Part shown: piece after piece, positions 1 to 8,400 of the stretch
Layout: each line of letters opens with the position of its first letter
How positions within the stretch are numbered: position 1 is the stretch's first letter
From: Firmicutes bacterium CAG:95
GTDB lineage: Bacteria; Bacillota; Clostridia; Lachnospirales; Lachnospiraceae
Length of the DNA stretch: 14,879 bases
NCBI GenBank assembly: GCA_000438155.1
Contig: FR902954.1
Location: 53,806-68,684, forward strand
Direction of reading: 5' to 3'
Program-made: the position numbers and the translations under genes
Notes under the pieces: model-generated
Databases searched by the model: none
The model's input: the letters and a program-made list of their open reading frames with translations, nothing else
Told to the model about the DNA's origin: nothing

Positions 1-1
1 A

Positions 2-907
2 GGGATGCTGGAGCTTGCAATTCTTCCGCAGATGGAGGTTTTAGTAACAGCGATTGTCGGCATGATCGGAATCCGTCCGACGATTGCAGCGATTAAAGCC
101 GGAAAGACCATTGCACTTGCAAATAAAGAAACGCTGGTGACCGCAGGACATATCATCATGCCACTTGCCAAAGAAAAGGGAGTATCCATTCTTCCGGTAG
201 ACAGTGAGCACAGTGCGATTTTTCAGTCGATGCATGGCGAAAACCGTGAGCGGGTAAGTAAGATTCTGCTGACTGCATCCGGAGGACCGTTCCGTGGAAA
301 AAAGACGGAGGAATTACAGGATATTACGGTTGAGGATGCATTGAAGCATCCGAACTGGTCGATGGGACGGAAGATCACTGTGGATTCTGCTACTCTTGTC
401 AACAAAGGATTAGAGGTTATGGAAGCAAAATGGCTGTTTGATGTGGAGCCGGAGCAGATTCAGGTTGTGGTTCATCCGCAGAGCATCATTCATTCCATGG
501 TAGAATATGTGGATGGCGGAATTATGGCACAGCTTGGAATGCCGGATATGAAGCTTCCGATCCAGTATGCGCTTTTTTATCCGGATCGCAGGCCGATGGA
601 TGGCAGGAGGGTGGATTTCTTTGCGTTAAAGAGCATTTCCTTTGAGGAGCCGGATATTAAGACGTTCCGCGGACTGCAGCTTGCCTATGATGCCATTGCG
701 GCAGGAGGCAGCATGCCGACTGTATTTAATGCGGCAAACGAAAAGGCAGTAGGACTGTTCCTGGATAAAAAAATCCGTTTCCTTGCGATCTATGATCTGA
801 TTCAGGGAGCGATGGAGCAGCACAAGGTCATTGCCAATCCTACGGTGGATGAGATTCTGGAAGCCGAAGCACAGGCACATGCGTATATTTCCGGGAAATT
901 GTCATAA
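2..907 (+). CDS. dxr: 1-deoxy-D-xylulose 5-phosphate reductoisomerase (3' part)
   Basis: Converts 1-deoxy-D-xylulose 5-phosphate to 2-C-methyl-D-erythritol 4-phosphate with NADPH, the second step of the cytoplasmic MEP isoprenoid pathway. The window opens inside the gene: the frame is open from base 2, and the methionine at base 5 is internal. About 301 codons are present against roughly 380 in the family, so about 80 N-terminal residues (most of the NADPH-binding part) lie upstream. Counting the base-5 Met as 1, visible family motifs are LANKETLV (39-45 region), the metal-binding VDSEHSA with D67 and E69, TASGGPF (90-96), NWSMGRKITVDSATLVNKGLE with N133, K134 and E137, HPQS (157-160) and LGMPDMKLPIQYAL (177-190). 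It ends in TAA. The rseP gene follows after 33 bases and is probably co-transcribed. Identity is close to certain. Confidence 0.97.
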   Translation, partial: GMLELAILPQMEVLVTAIVGMIGIRPTIAAIKAGKTIALANKETLVTAGHIIMPLAKEKGVSILPVDSEHSAIFQSMHGENRERVSKILLTASGGPFRGKKTEELQDITVEDALKHPNWSMGRKITVDSATLVNKGLEVMEAKWLFDVEPEQIQVVVHPQSIIHSMVEYVDGGIMAQLGMPDMKLPIQYALFYPDRRPMDGRRVDFFALKSISFEEPDIKTFRGLQLAYDAIAAGGSMPTVFNAANEKAVGLFLDKKIRFLAIYDLIQGAMEQHKVIANPTVDEILEAEAQAHAYISGKLS

Positions 908-940
908 ACTAAAACAGGGTCAGTATTTGGAGGAACTTCA

Positions 941-1996
941 TTGATTGTTTCAATTATTTTGTTTATTGTTATTTTCTGTGTGATCGTTGTCGCACATGAA
1001 TTCGGACATTTTATCATAGCCAAAAGCAATGGAATTCATGTCGTGGAATTTTTTGTGGGAATGGGACCGACATTAGTATCCTTTACGAAGGGAGATACGA
1101 AATATTCCATTAAGCTGCTTCCGCTTGGAGGTGCATGCGTTTTTGAGGGCGAGGACGGACTGAATACGAAGGAAGGCGAGGTATCGGAGGGAGCATTCCC
1201 GAATGCCCCGGTGTGGGCACGGTTCGCAACCGTTCTGGCAGGTCCGGTGTTTAACTTCCTGTTAGCGTATCTTCTGGCTGTGATTCTGGTTGCCAATACC
1301 GGTGTCCTGCTTCCCACGGTCACGACCGTACAGGAGGGAAGTAACGCAGAAGCAGCAGGTCTTGAGGTTGGAGACCGTATTGTGAAGATGAATGGTAAAA
1401 GCATTCATCTGTATCAGCAGGTGCTGTTGAATTCCCAGCTCAATGTGAAGGGAGAACCCTTTGAAATTGTATATGAACGTGATGGAGAGCAGCATACGGT
1501 AACGGTAACACCGACCTTTAATGAGGAGGCGAACCGTTATCTCATGGGAATTTCTACAGGAGAGTATCTGAAGTGCAATGCCCTGCAGAATTTCCAGTAT
1601 GCCTTTTACATGATGAATTTTGAAGTGGAAATGACCTTCAAGAGCCTTGGCATGCTGGTGACCGGACAGCTTTCGTTAAATGATCTGTCGGGACCTGTGG
1701 GAATTGTGAAGGTGGTGGATGACACCTATACGGAAGCGAAGGTATATGGAGCCTCTACGGTGATTCTGTCCATGATTGAGCTTGCACTGCTTCTTTCCGT
1801 GAATCTGGGTGTCATGAATTTACTCCCTCTTCCGGCACTGGATGGCGGACGCCTTGTTTTTTTACTGGTGGAGGCAGTCCGTGGAAAACCGATTCCACCG
1901 GAAAAGGAAGGAATTGTACATCTGGCAGGCATGGCGGTACTGATGATTTTAATGGTTGTTGTGATGTTTAACGATATTTCGAAGTTCTTTGCATAA
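941..1996 (+). CDS. rseP: RIP metalloprotease RseP (site-2 protease family)
   Basis: A zinc intramembrane protease that cleaves membrane-embedded segments of regulators such as anti-sigma factors and remnant signal peptides. The start is TTG, supported by GGAGGA at 929-934 with a 6-base gap, and translation begins directly in the first membrane helix. The zinc motif HEFGH is at residues 19-23 (H19, E20, H23). A membrane segment at about 96-118 contains the conserved GPVFNF. A PDZ domain lies at about 125-200 (contains GLEVGDRIVKMNGK), and the second catalytic motif NLLPLPALDGGR is at 293-304, supplying the zinc-ligand D301. A last membrane helix is near 325-345. The length of 351 residues is normal for Firmicutes. 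It sits next to dxr as in many relatives. The substrate cannot be told from sequence. Confidence 0.96.
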   Translation: MIVSIILFIVIFCVIVVAHEFGHFIIAKSNGIHVVEFFVGMGPTLVSFTKGDTKYSIKLLPLGGACVFEGEDGLNTKEGEVSEGAFPNAPVWARFATVLAGPVFNFLLAYLLAVILVANTGVLLPTVTTVQEGSNAEAAGLEVGDRIVKMNGKSIHLYQQVLLNSQLNVKGEPFEIVYERDGEQHTVTVTPTFNEEANRYLMGISTGEYLKCNALQNFQYAFYMMNFEVEMTFKSLGMLVTGQLSLNDLSGPVGIVKVVDDTYTEAKVYGASTVILSMIELALLLSVNLGVMNLLPLPALDGGRLVFLLVEAVRGKPIPPEKEGIVHLAGMAVLMILMVVVMFNDISKFFA

Positions 1997-2012
1997 AATC
2001 ATCTACAAAAAT

Positions 2013-2083
2013 AAAGGGGATTCATTGTATAGAATTGCCAAAGATTCACTTTTGGTAATTTTGTACAATGGATTCTTTTTTAT
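2013..2083 (+). terminator. Long hairpin terminator after rseP
   Basis: Bases 2016-2043 pair with 2049-2077 to form a stem of roughly 25-28 base pairs. It has several G-U wobbles, one bulged T at 2053, and a 5-base loop (ATTCA, 2044-2048). It is followed by a T-rich run (2076-2081). A-rich sequence at 2013-2015 on the other side would let it work weakly in reverse. It begins about 20 bases after the rseP stop and closes the dxr-rseP unit. The stem is much longer than a normal intrinsic terminator. Confidence 0.8.
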
Positions 2084-2149
2084 TTGTCAATTATAATAAT
2101 TCTACATTTCAATTCTGAAAGAAATCTAGGGTTCATTTTAGCACTTCGC

Positions 2150-2155
2150 TATAAT
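2150..2155 (+). promoter_or_regulatory. Possible -10 box upstream of the phosphatase gene
   Basis: TATAAT at 2150-2155 is a perfect -10 hexamer about 115 bases upstream of the phosphatase start, after the rseP terminator, where a new promoter is expected. A second TATAAT is at 2092-2097. Neither has a convincing -35 box at 16-18 bases, so the call is weak. The rest of the 1997-2269 gap shows only the terminator, and I see no gene in it. Confidence 0.25.
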
Positions 2156-2269
2156 CTCCCCGGAAACCATTTGCTTATGCGTAAAGAAAACAGGACACAG
2201 GGGTAGCTGTGGACGGAACAGTTACAAAACAGAATAGTAAGAATATACAGGAGGCAGGAACAGGAATAC

Positions 2270-2971
2270 ATGAAATTTTTAACAGGTGCATATTGGGACT
2301 GCGGTCAGCAGCTTTGTAATCAGGATTCCATCACGATCCAACAGGTGATGACAAGCAGAGGAAGGGTACTGATGGCAATCGTTTGTGATGGTATTGGTGG
2401 CCTTTGGAAGGGAGAAGTGGCAAGCGGTTATGTGATTGAGCGCATGGTTGCCTGCTTTTACCGGCAGATCGTTGATCTGATCGGAAAAGGGAGAAGAGCT
2501 TCCTTCATGGAAAAGAGTATAATGCGATGCCTATACAGCATCAATGAGGAGTTTTGCAGATATCGGAAGGGAAAAGAAGAACAGCTCGGGACAACGATGT
2601 CGCTGCTGTTGATCTGGGGACACCGGTATCTGATCTGTCATATCGGGGACAGCCGGATTTATCGTTGCCGTAAGAAGAGGATGGAACTTCTGACAACGGA
2701 TCACAGTGGAGGCGGACACCGGCTGTTGAAGTGTATGGGGAGCTTTCCGTTCCAGAAGCCGGACATCCGGAGGGGACGGGTGAGAAAGAAACAGGGATTT
2801 TTGCTGTGTACGGATGGATTTTATAATAAGCAGTGCTGGGGAGAGATGTTCGAGCCGGCTTCCATTTTAGAGGAGGGGCAGATTGAAAGAAGACTTCAGG
2901 AAAACGCTGCCTATGTGAAGAAGCAGGGCGAAAAGGATAATCTTTCCGCAATTTATATCAGAACCTGCTGA
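2270..2971 (+). CDS. PP2C-family Ser/Thr protein phosphatase (compact)
   Basis: A metal-dependent (PPM/PP2C) phosphatase expected to remove phosphate from Ser/Thr residues, probably reversing the kinase encoded next door. Motifs in order: NQD (17-19), the metal-binding DGIGG with D40 followed by GE and AS, GTTMS (107-111), HIGDSR with D127, LLCTDGF with D182, and the C-terminal DNLS with D223. All the usual metal ligands are therefore present. At 233 residues it is slightly short for PrpC-type enzymes. The shortening falls after TTDHS (142-146), where the usual flap segment is reduced to a few residues (GGGHRLLK) before CMGS. The start is ATG. A good CAGGAGG (2248-2254) lies rather far upstream, with a closer AGGAA-like site, so the exact start is slightly uncertain. 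No membrane segment is seen, so it should be cytoplasmic. The kinase gene starts 13 bases after the stop. Confidence 0.9.
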   Translation: MKFLTGAYWDCGQQLCNQDSITIQQVMTSRGRVLMAIVCDGIGGLWKGEVASGYVIERMVACFYRQIVDLIGKGRRASFMEKSIMRCLYSINEEFCRYRKGKEEQLGTTMSLLLIWGHRYLICHIGDSRIYRCRKKRMELLTTDHSGGGHRLLKCMGSFPFQKPDIRRGRVRKKQGFLLCTDGFYNKQCWGEMFEPASILEEGQIERRLQENAAYVKKQGEKDNLSAIYIRTC

Positions 2972-2984
2972 AAGGGGAGGAGAG

Positions 2985-4316
2985 ATGCCAATGAGAAAAA
3001 TCTGGAACAATCAGTATGAGCAGCTCCGGAAGATAGGAGAGGGCGCATCAGGGCGTGTAATGCTTGCGAGGGATCTGCATTTAAACCGTCTGGTGGCAAT
3101 AAAGGAGATGGAACAGATCCGGGAGATCCGCAGGGAAATGGAGCTTTTAAAGGCATTGAAGCATCCGGGACTGCCGGACATTTATGATTATTTTGAGGAG
3201 GACCGGCATGGTTTTCTGGTGATGGAATATGTGGAGGGCGTTACGTTAAAGGAGTATCTGGAGCAGCATGGGAAACCGGAGCTGACACAGGCGATTGTCT
3301 GGATGAAGGAACTCCTGGACATCCTTGTTTATCTTCATGAACAGCATCCGGCGGTGGTTTACCGGGATCTGAAGCCTGACAATCTTATCATTCAGGAGGA
3401 AGGACATTTAAAGCTCATTGATCTGGGAGGTGCCTTTTTCCGGTGCCACAACCAGAGTGAGGAACGGGTGAGTATCGGGACGCCCGGTTACAGTGCGCCG
3501 GAACAGTGGAATGGCATACAGGCGGATGTGTCATGTGACATTTTCAGCTTTGGGGCGGTTGCCCATGAGCTTTTAACCGGCGTTAATCCTCTAAAGCCAC
3601 CCTATGAGCGGCGGCCGGTGCGCCGGTATGACCGGAGGATCCCTGTTTCTTATGAGCAGATGATTCAGAAATGTACAAGAGAGCATCCGAAGGAACGTTA
3701 TGCTTCCATGCGGGAGGTACTAAAGGCGTTGGAGGACTGTGAGACCATAAAAAGGAGATGGAAGTGGAAGGGGTTACATCTCTGCAGGTGTCTGCTGACG
3801 GCAATTCCTGTTACCATGGGAGCCCTGCTTGTGATTCTGCCTCTCTTAAATGGAATTCCAAGATCCAGTTTTCCGGATCCTTTTTTACGAAAGCCGATTC
3901 TTTGCCTGTTGGTCGGAATGCTTCTTTATCTCATTCTGTTCCGGCTGGGGAAAAGGAAGGGGAGCCTGCTCCGGCAGGAAAAGGAGGTATGGCTTACTGC
4001 AAAGAAGGGAATCGGATTATGGAGTCTGGGAATCGGACTTCTGTTGGGAGGACTGGCCTTCGGCCTACAGCAGCAGACAGGGGTGCGCAGCAGCTTTGCT
4101 TCCGGAAAGGAGACCTTCTGGGTGGATATGAAGGATGAAAATGACCGGCTGCTTTTGGTGAAGGAAGGAACCGTACTCCCTGTTGGAGATAAGGTACGTC
4201 TTGAGATTCCTATGGAGCGGATGCCGCGGCAGCAGATGTCACTGCAGATCATAGCCATTGATGAAAAGGGGGAGGTTTTCGGAAGCCGCATCATCCGCAT
4301 TAAAGCAGAGGATTAA
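2985..4316 (+). CDS. Membrane-bound Ser/Thr protein kinase without PASTA domains
   Basis: A Hanks-type protein kinase. The cytoplasmic catalytic domain (about 11-250) has the glycine loop GEGASG (18-23), K40 in VAIKE, a probable helix-C E51, YRDLKPDN with catalytic D128 and N133, DLG in place of DFG (D146), and SAPEQ (170-174). Three membrane segments follow at about 268-288, 304-320 and 342-361. A C-terminal tail of about 80 residues then follows, and by this topology it would be outside the cell. There are no PASTA repeats, unlike PrkC/Stk1, which have one membrane helix and are longer. GGGGAGGAG at 2974-2982 serves ATG 2985, or better by spacing ATG 2991 (two residues later). It follows the PP2C gene by 13 bases, so the two are almost certainly an operon and act as a kinase/phosphatase pair. 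Substrate and signal are unknown. Confidence 0.92.
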   Translation: MPMRKIWNNQYEQLRKIGEGASGRVMLARDLHLNRLVAIKEMEQIREIRREMELLKALKHPGLPDIYDYFEEDRHGFLVMEYVEGVTLKEYLEQHGKPELTQAIVWMKELLDILVYLHEQHPAVVYRDLKPDNLIIQEEGHLKLIDLGGAFFRCHNQSEERVSIGTPGYSAPEQWNGIQADVSCDIFSFGAVAHELLTGVNPLKPPYERRPVRRYDRRIPVSYEQMIQKCTREHPKERYASMREVLKALEDCETIKRRWKWKGLHLCRCLLTAIPVTMGALLVILPLLNGIPRSSFPDPFLRKPILCLLVGMLLYLILFRLGKRKGSLLRQEKEVWLTAKKGIGLWSLGIGLLLGGLAFGLQQQTGVRSSFASGKETFWVDMKDENDRLLLVKEGTVLPVGDKVRLEIPMERMPRQQMSLQIIAIDEKGEVFGSRIIRIKAED

Positions 4317-4326
4317 ATTTGCGTTT

Positions 4327-4355
4327 TTGCTGTATGTGGGGTAATATAATATAAT
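4327..4355 (+). promoter_or_regulatory. Probable sigma-A promoter for ispG-polC
   Basis: TTGCTG (4327-4332), a 17-base spacer and a perfect TATAAT (4350-4355), with an overlapping TATAAT at 4345-4350. The predicted start would give a leader of about 60 bases before ispG. The -35 box is a modest match (TTG only). I see no clear hairpin terminator between the kinase gene and this promoter, so read-through from the kinase is possible. Confidence 0.5.
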
Positions 4356-4421
4356 AAGTACAAAAGAAAAACAAGCGGCTGCGAAGCAGACATACAAATA
4401 TAAGATTCAGGAGGATTTAAG

Positions 4422-5480
4422 ATGGCAAATCGTGAACATACAAGAGTAATTCATATCGGTGACCGGGTGATCGGAGGGGGGAATCCCATACTGATCCAGT
4501 CCATGACCAATACCAGAACCGAGGATGTGGAGGCTACCGTGGCACAGATCCTGCGGCTTGAAAAGGCAGGCTGTGAAATCATCCGATGCACCGTACCGAC
4601 CTTAGAGGCAGCCCAGGCAATCAGGGAGATCAGGAAGCAGATCCATATTCCGCTTGTTGCAGATATTCATTTTGATTACAAAATGGCGATTGCGGCGATT
4701 GAAAACGGAGCAGATAAGATCCGGATCAATCCCGGAAACATCGGGGGGCGTGAGAAGTTAAGTGCGGTTGTGTCTGCTGCGAAGGAGCATAACATTCCGA
4801 TCCGTGTCGGAGTGAATTCCGGATCCTTAGAGAAGGAATTAGTGGAAAAGTATCACGGTGTTACGGCCGAGGGAATTGTGGAGAGTGCTCTTGACAAGGT
4901 ACATATGATCGAAGAGGAAGGCTATGAAAATATGGTCATCAGCATTAAATCCTCGGATGTACTGATGTGTGTCAGGGCACACGAGATTCTGTCACAGAAG
5001 ACGGATTATCCACTTCATGTAGGAATTACTGAGGCAGGAACAATCATCAGCGGAAATATCAAGTCTTCGATCGGACTGGGACTGATTTTGCATCAGGGAA
5101 TTGGAGATACGATCCGTGTATCGCTTACCGGTGATCCGGTGGAGGAGATTAAGTCGGCAAAGATTATTTTGAGAACCCTGGGACTTCGGAAGGGCGGTAT
5201 TGAAGTCGTTTCCTGTCCGACCTGTGGAAGAACAAAGATAGATCTTATCGGACTTGCCAATCAGGTAGAAACGATGGTGGCAGAATTCCCGCTTAATATT
5301 AAGGTAGCCGTTATGGGCTGTGCCGTAAACGGACCGGGAGAAGCGAAGGAAGCAGATCTTGGAATTGCAGGCGGTATTCATGAAGGGCTTCTGATTAAAA
5401 AGGGCGAGATCATCCGCAAGGTTCCGGAGGATCAGCTTTTATCCGTGCTTCGGGAGGAACTGGAGCATTGGGAATCGTAG
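4422..5480 (+). CDS. ispG: 4-hydroxy-3-methylbut-2-enyl diphosphate synthase (IspG/GcpE)
   Basis: Reductively opens 2-C-methyl-D-erythritol 2,4-cyclodiphosphate to HMBPP, the penultimate MEP-pathway step, using a [4Fe-4S] cluster and reduced flavodoxin or ferredoxin. Residues 1-250 form the TIM-barrel part (PILIQSMTNT near 22-31, VADIHFDY, KIRINPGNIG, RVGVNSGSL). The C-terminal cluster domain has CPTC (C265, C268), GC (C300) and NGPGE with E307, matching the three Cys plus one Glu ligand set known for this enzyme. The length of 352 residues fits the shorter bacterial type without the extra plant-type insertion. AGGAGG at 4409-4414 lies 7 bases before the ATG. The neighbouring dxr belongs to the same pathway, and polC follows after 19 bases. 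Confidence 0.97.
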   Translation: MANREHTRVIHIGDRVIGGGNPILIQSMTNTRTEDVEATVAQILRLEKAGCEIIRCTVPTLEAAQAIREIRKQIHIPLVADIHFDYKMAIAAIENGADKIRINPGNIGGREKLSAVVSAAKEHNIPIRVGVNSGSLEKELVEKYHGVTAEGIVESALDKVHMIEEEGYENMVISIKSSDVLMCVRAHEILSQKTDYPLHVGITEAGTIISGNIKSSIGLGLILHQGIGDTIRVSLTGDPVEEIKSAKIILRTLGLRKGGIEVVSCPTCGRTKIDLIGLANQVETMVAEFPLNIKVAVMGCAVNGPGEAKEADLGIAGGIHEGLLIKKGEIIRKVPEDQLLSVLREELEHWES

Positions 5481-5499
5481 GTTAGAAAGAAGAACGGGT

Positions 5500-8400
5500 A
5501 TGGAAAAATCATTTTTTGATGTATTTCCCAAACTAAATCTGGATAAAAAAAGCAGTGAGCTGTTTGAACAGGTCACCGTATGTAAAGTCTCTGCAACCAA
5601 AAGCAGGGACTTTGTCCGTGTGAGCATTGTAAGTGATTATCTGATTCCGAAGGAGACAATCTATAAGGTTGAAAAGGAAATCAAACGGCAGTTTTTTGAT
5701 AAGCATCCGGTGACGGTCAAGCTATATGAGAGCTTTCATCTGTCGGAGCAGTATACGCCGGAAAATCTGATGCGGGAGTATGAGTCCAGTATTTTGCTTG
5801 AGCTGCGGGAATACAGCCCGGTGGAATATAACATTTTCAAGATGGCAGATCTTTCCTATCCGAAGGAGAATCAGATCCTGATTACGGCAGAGGATACGGT
5901 TTTAGCCAGAAGTAAGTCACAGGAGCTTCTGCGGATCTTAGAGAAGATCATTGTGGAGCGGTGTGGACTTAAGGCAGAATGCCTGATGGAATATAAAGAG
6001 AAGAAAACAGGACGTCATAAGGAAGAGGATGACATCATGATTTCCCGGCAGATCCGGGAGATCACACTGCGTGCCTTTGGAAAGGCAGGAGCGGCCGCAG
6101 AGGAAGCTTCGGAAGAAATGGAGTCAGGTGCTGCAGGGCGTGCGGAAGGAGCAGGAGAAGGCTCATCCACAAATGCAGGAGCCATTGGAGGTACACCGGA
6201 GAAGCCGACAGAGCAGGGAAAAGGAACGGTCAGTAAGGGAGTCGGAGAGAAGCGCCCATTCGAGAAGCGCAGCTTTGGAAAGAGAGAGGATCGCGGCGAT
6301 TTCCGCAGAGCCATTAAGAAATCGGATAATCCGGATGTTATTTACGGACGTGACTTTGAGGATGAGGTGATGCCCATGGAGGACATCATGGGAGAGATGG
6401 AGGTCACGGTAAAGGGGAAGATCATCCGTGAGGATTCCCGTGAAATCAAGAACGAACGTACCATTCTCATGTATGATATTACGGATTATACGGATACCAT
6501 GACCTTTAAGATGTTCGTGCATAACGATCAGGTAGCGGAGGTAAAGGCAGATCTTAAGATGGGCGCATTCGTGAAGCTTAAGGGAATTGCGGCCATCGAT
6601 GCATTCGATAAGGAGCTGACGATCGGTTCAGTAATCGGAATCAGGAAGATTGCAGACTTTACGACGTCCAGAAAGGATTTAAGCGTCCGGAAGAGAGTAG
6701 AGCTTCACTGCCATACGAAGATGAGTGATATGGATGGTGTTTCAGAGGCGAAGGACATTGTTAAACGTGCATATCAATGGGGACATCCGGCAATTGCCAT
6801 TACGGATCATGGAGTGGTACAGGCATTCCCGGATGCGAACCATGTCTGGGAGGATCTGTGGAAAGCGGAGAAGGCAAAGCGTAAGGAAGCCGGAGATCCG
6901 AATCCGGATAAGCAGGATTTCTTTAAGATCATTTACGGCATGGAGGCTTATCTCGTTGATGATCTGCAGGAGCTTGTCGTGAATGAGCAGGGGCAGGATT
7001 TTACCCACGATTTTGTAGTATTTGATATTGAAACGACGGGATTTTCACCGGTAAGCAACCGGATTATTGAAATCGGAGCCGTGAAGGTGGTCAATGGTGA
7101 GATCGCAGACAAATTCTCGACCTTCGTAAACCCGCAGGTGCCGATTCCGTATCATATTGAAAAGCTTACCGGCATCAATGACAGTATGGTAATGGATGCA
7201 CCGGTGATTGAAGAGGTTCTTCCTCAATTTATGGAGTTTTGCAAGGATGCGGTTATGGTGGCGCACAATGCGTCCTTTGATATGAGCTTTATCAAAGAAA
7301 ATGTGATGCGGCAGCAGTTAAACAAGACCTTCACATATGCAGATACACTGGGAATTGCACGTGTGCTTTTCCCGAATCAGGCAAAGCATACATTGGATGC
7401 GGTCTGCAAGACCATGGGAATATCCCTTGAAAATCATCACCGTGCGGTAGATGATGCCGGTGCAACAGCAGAGATTTTCGTAAAGATGATCCCACTCTTA
7501 AAGGAGCAGGGAGTTACGAATTTAAAGCAGGTTAATGAATGGGGGGCTTCCAGTAAGGAGATTGTGAAGCGTCTTCCTTCTTATCATGCGATTATTTTAG
7601 CAGAGAACAATGTCGGAAGAGAGAATCTGTACCGGCTCGTTTCAGCGTCACATCTGGATTATTACAGTAAGCGTCCCCGTGTACCGAAAAGCTTTCTGAT
7701 GAAGCACCGGGAAGGCCTGATTCTGGGAAGTGCCTGTGAGGCAGGAGAGCTTTACCGGGCTTTGCTTGAAGATAAGCCGGAAGCCGAGATTGCGCGGCTT
7801 GTGAACTTTTATGATTATCTGGAAATCCAGCCGCTTGGGAACAATGAGTTCATGATCGAATCCGAACGGGTTCCTTCCATTAACAGCATGGAAGATATCA
7901 GGAACATCAACCGCCGGATTGTGGAGCTTGGTGAAGAATACGGAAAGCCGGTGGTAGCAACGTGTGACGTACATTTTCTGGATCCCGAGGATGAGGTTTA
8001 CCGCCGGATTATCATGGCAGGTAAGGGCTTTGAGGATGCAGACAATCAGGCCCCTCTTTATCTGCGGACAACAGAGGAGATGCTTGCAGAGTTTGAGTAT
8101 CTTGGCAGTGACAAGGCAGAAGAGGTTGTTATTACCAATACGAATAAAATTGCGGACCGGATCGATGTCATGGCACCGGTTCGGCCGGATAAATGTCCGC
8201 CGGTTATTCCGGACAGTGATAAGACATTGACGGACATCTGTTACCGCCGTGCCCATGAGCTGTATGGGGATGAACTGCCCAAGATCGTCGAGGAGCGTCT
8301 GGAAAAGGAGCTTCACTCCATTATCAGCAATGGATTTGCCGTTATGTATATCATTGCACAGAAGCTGGTGTGGAAGTCAGTGGAGGATGGTTATCTGGTT

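Noticed and set aside
3758..4138. Plus-strand 126-codon frame inside the kinase gene
   Set aside because: It is out of frame with the kinase, whose membrane segments and C-terminus continue intact, so it is a shadow and not a frameshift.
7648..8316. Minus-strand 222-codon open frame inside polC
   Set aside because: It lies fully antisense to conserved polC sequence, has no ribosome site, and its composition is that of a shadow frame.
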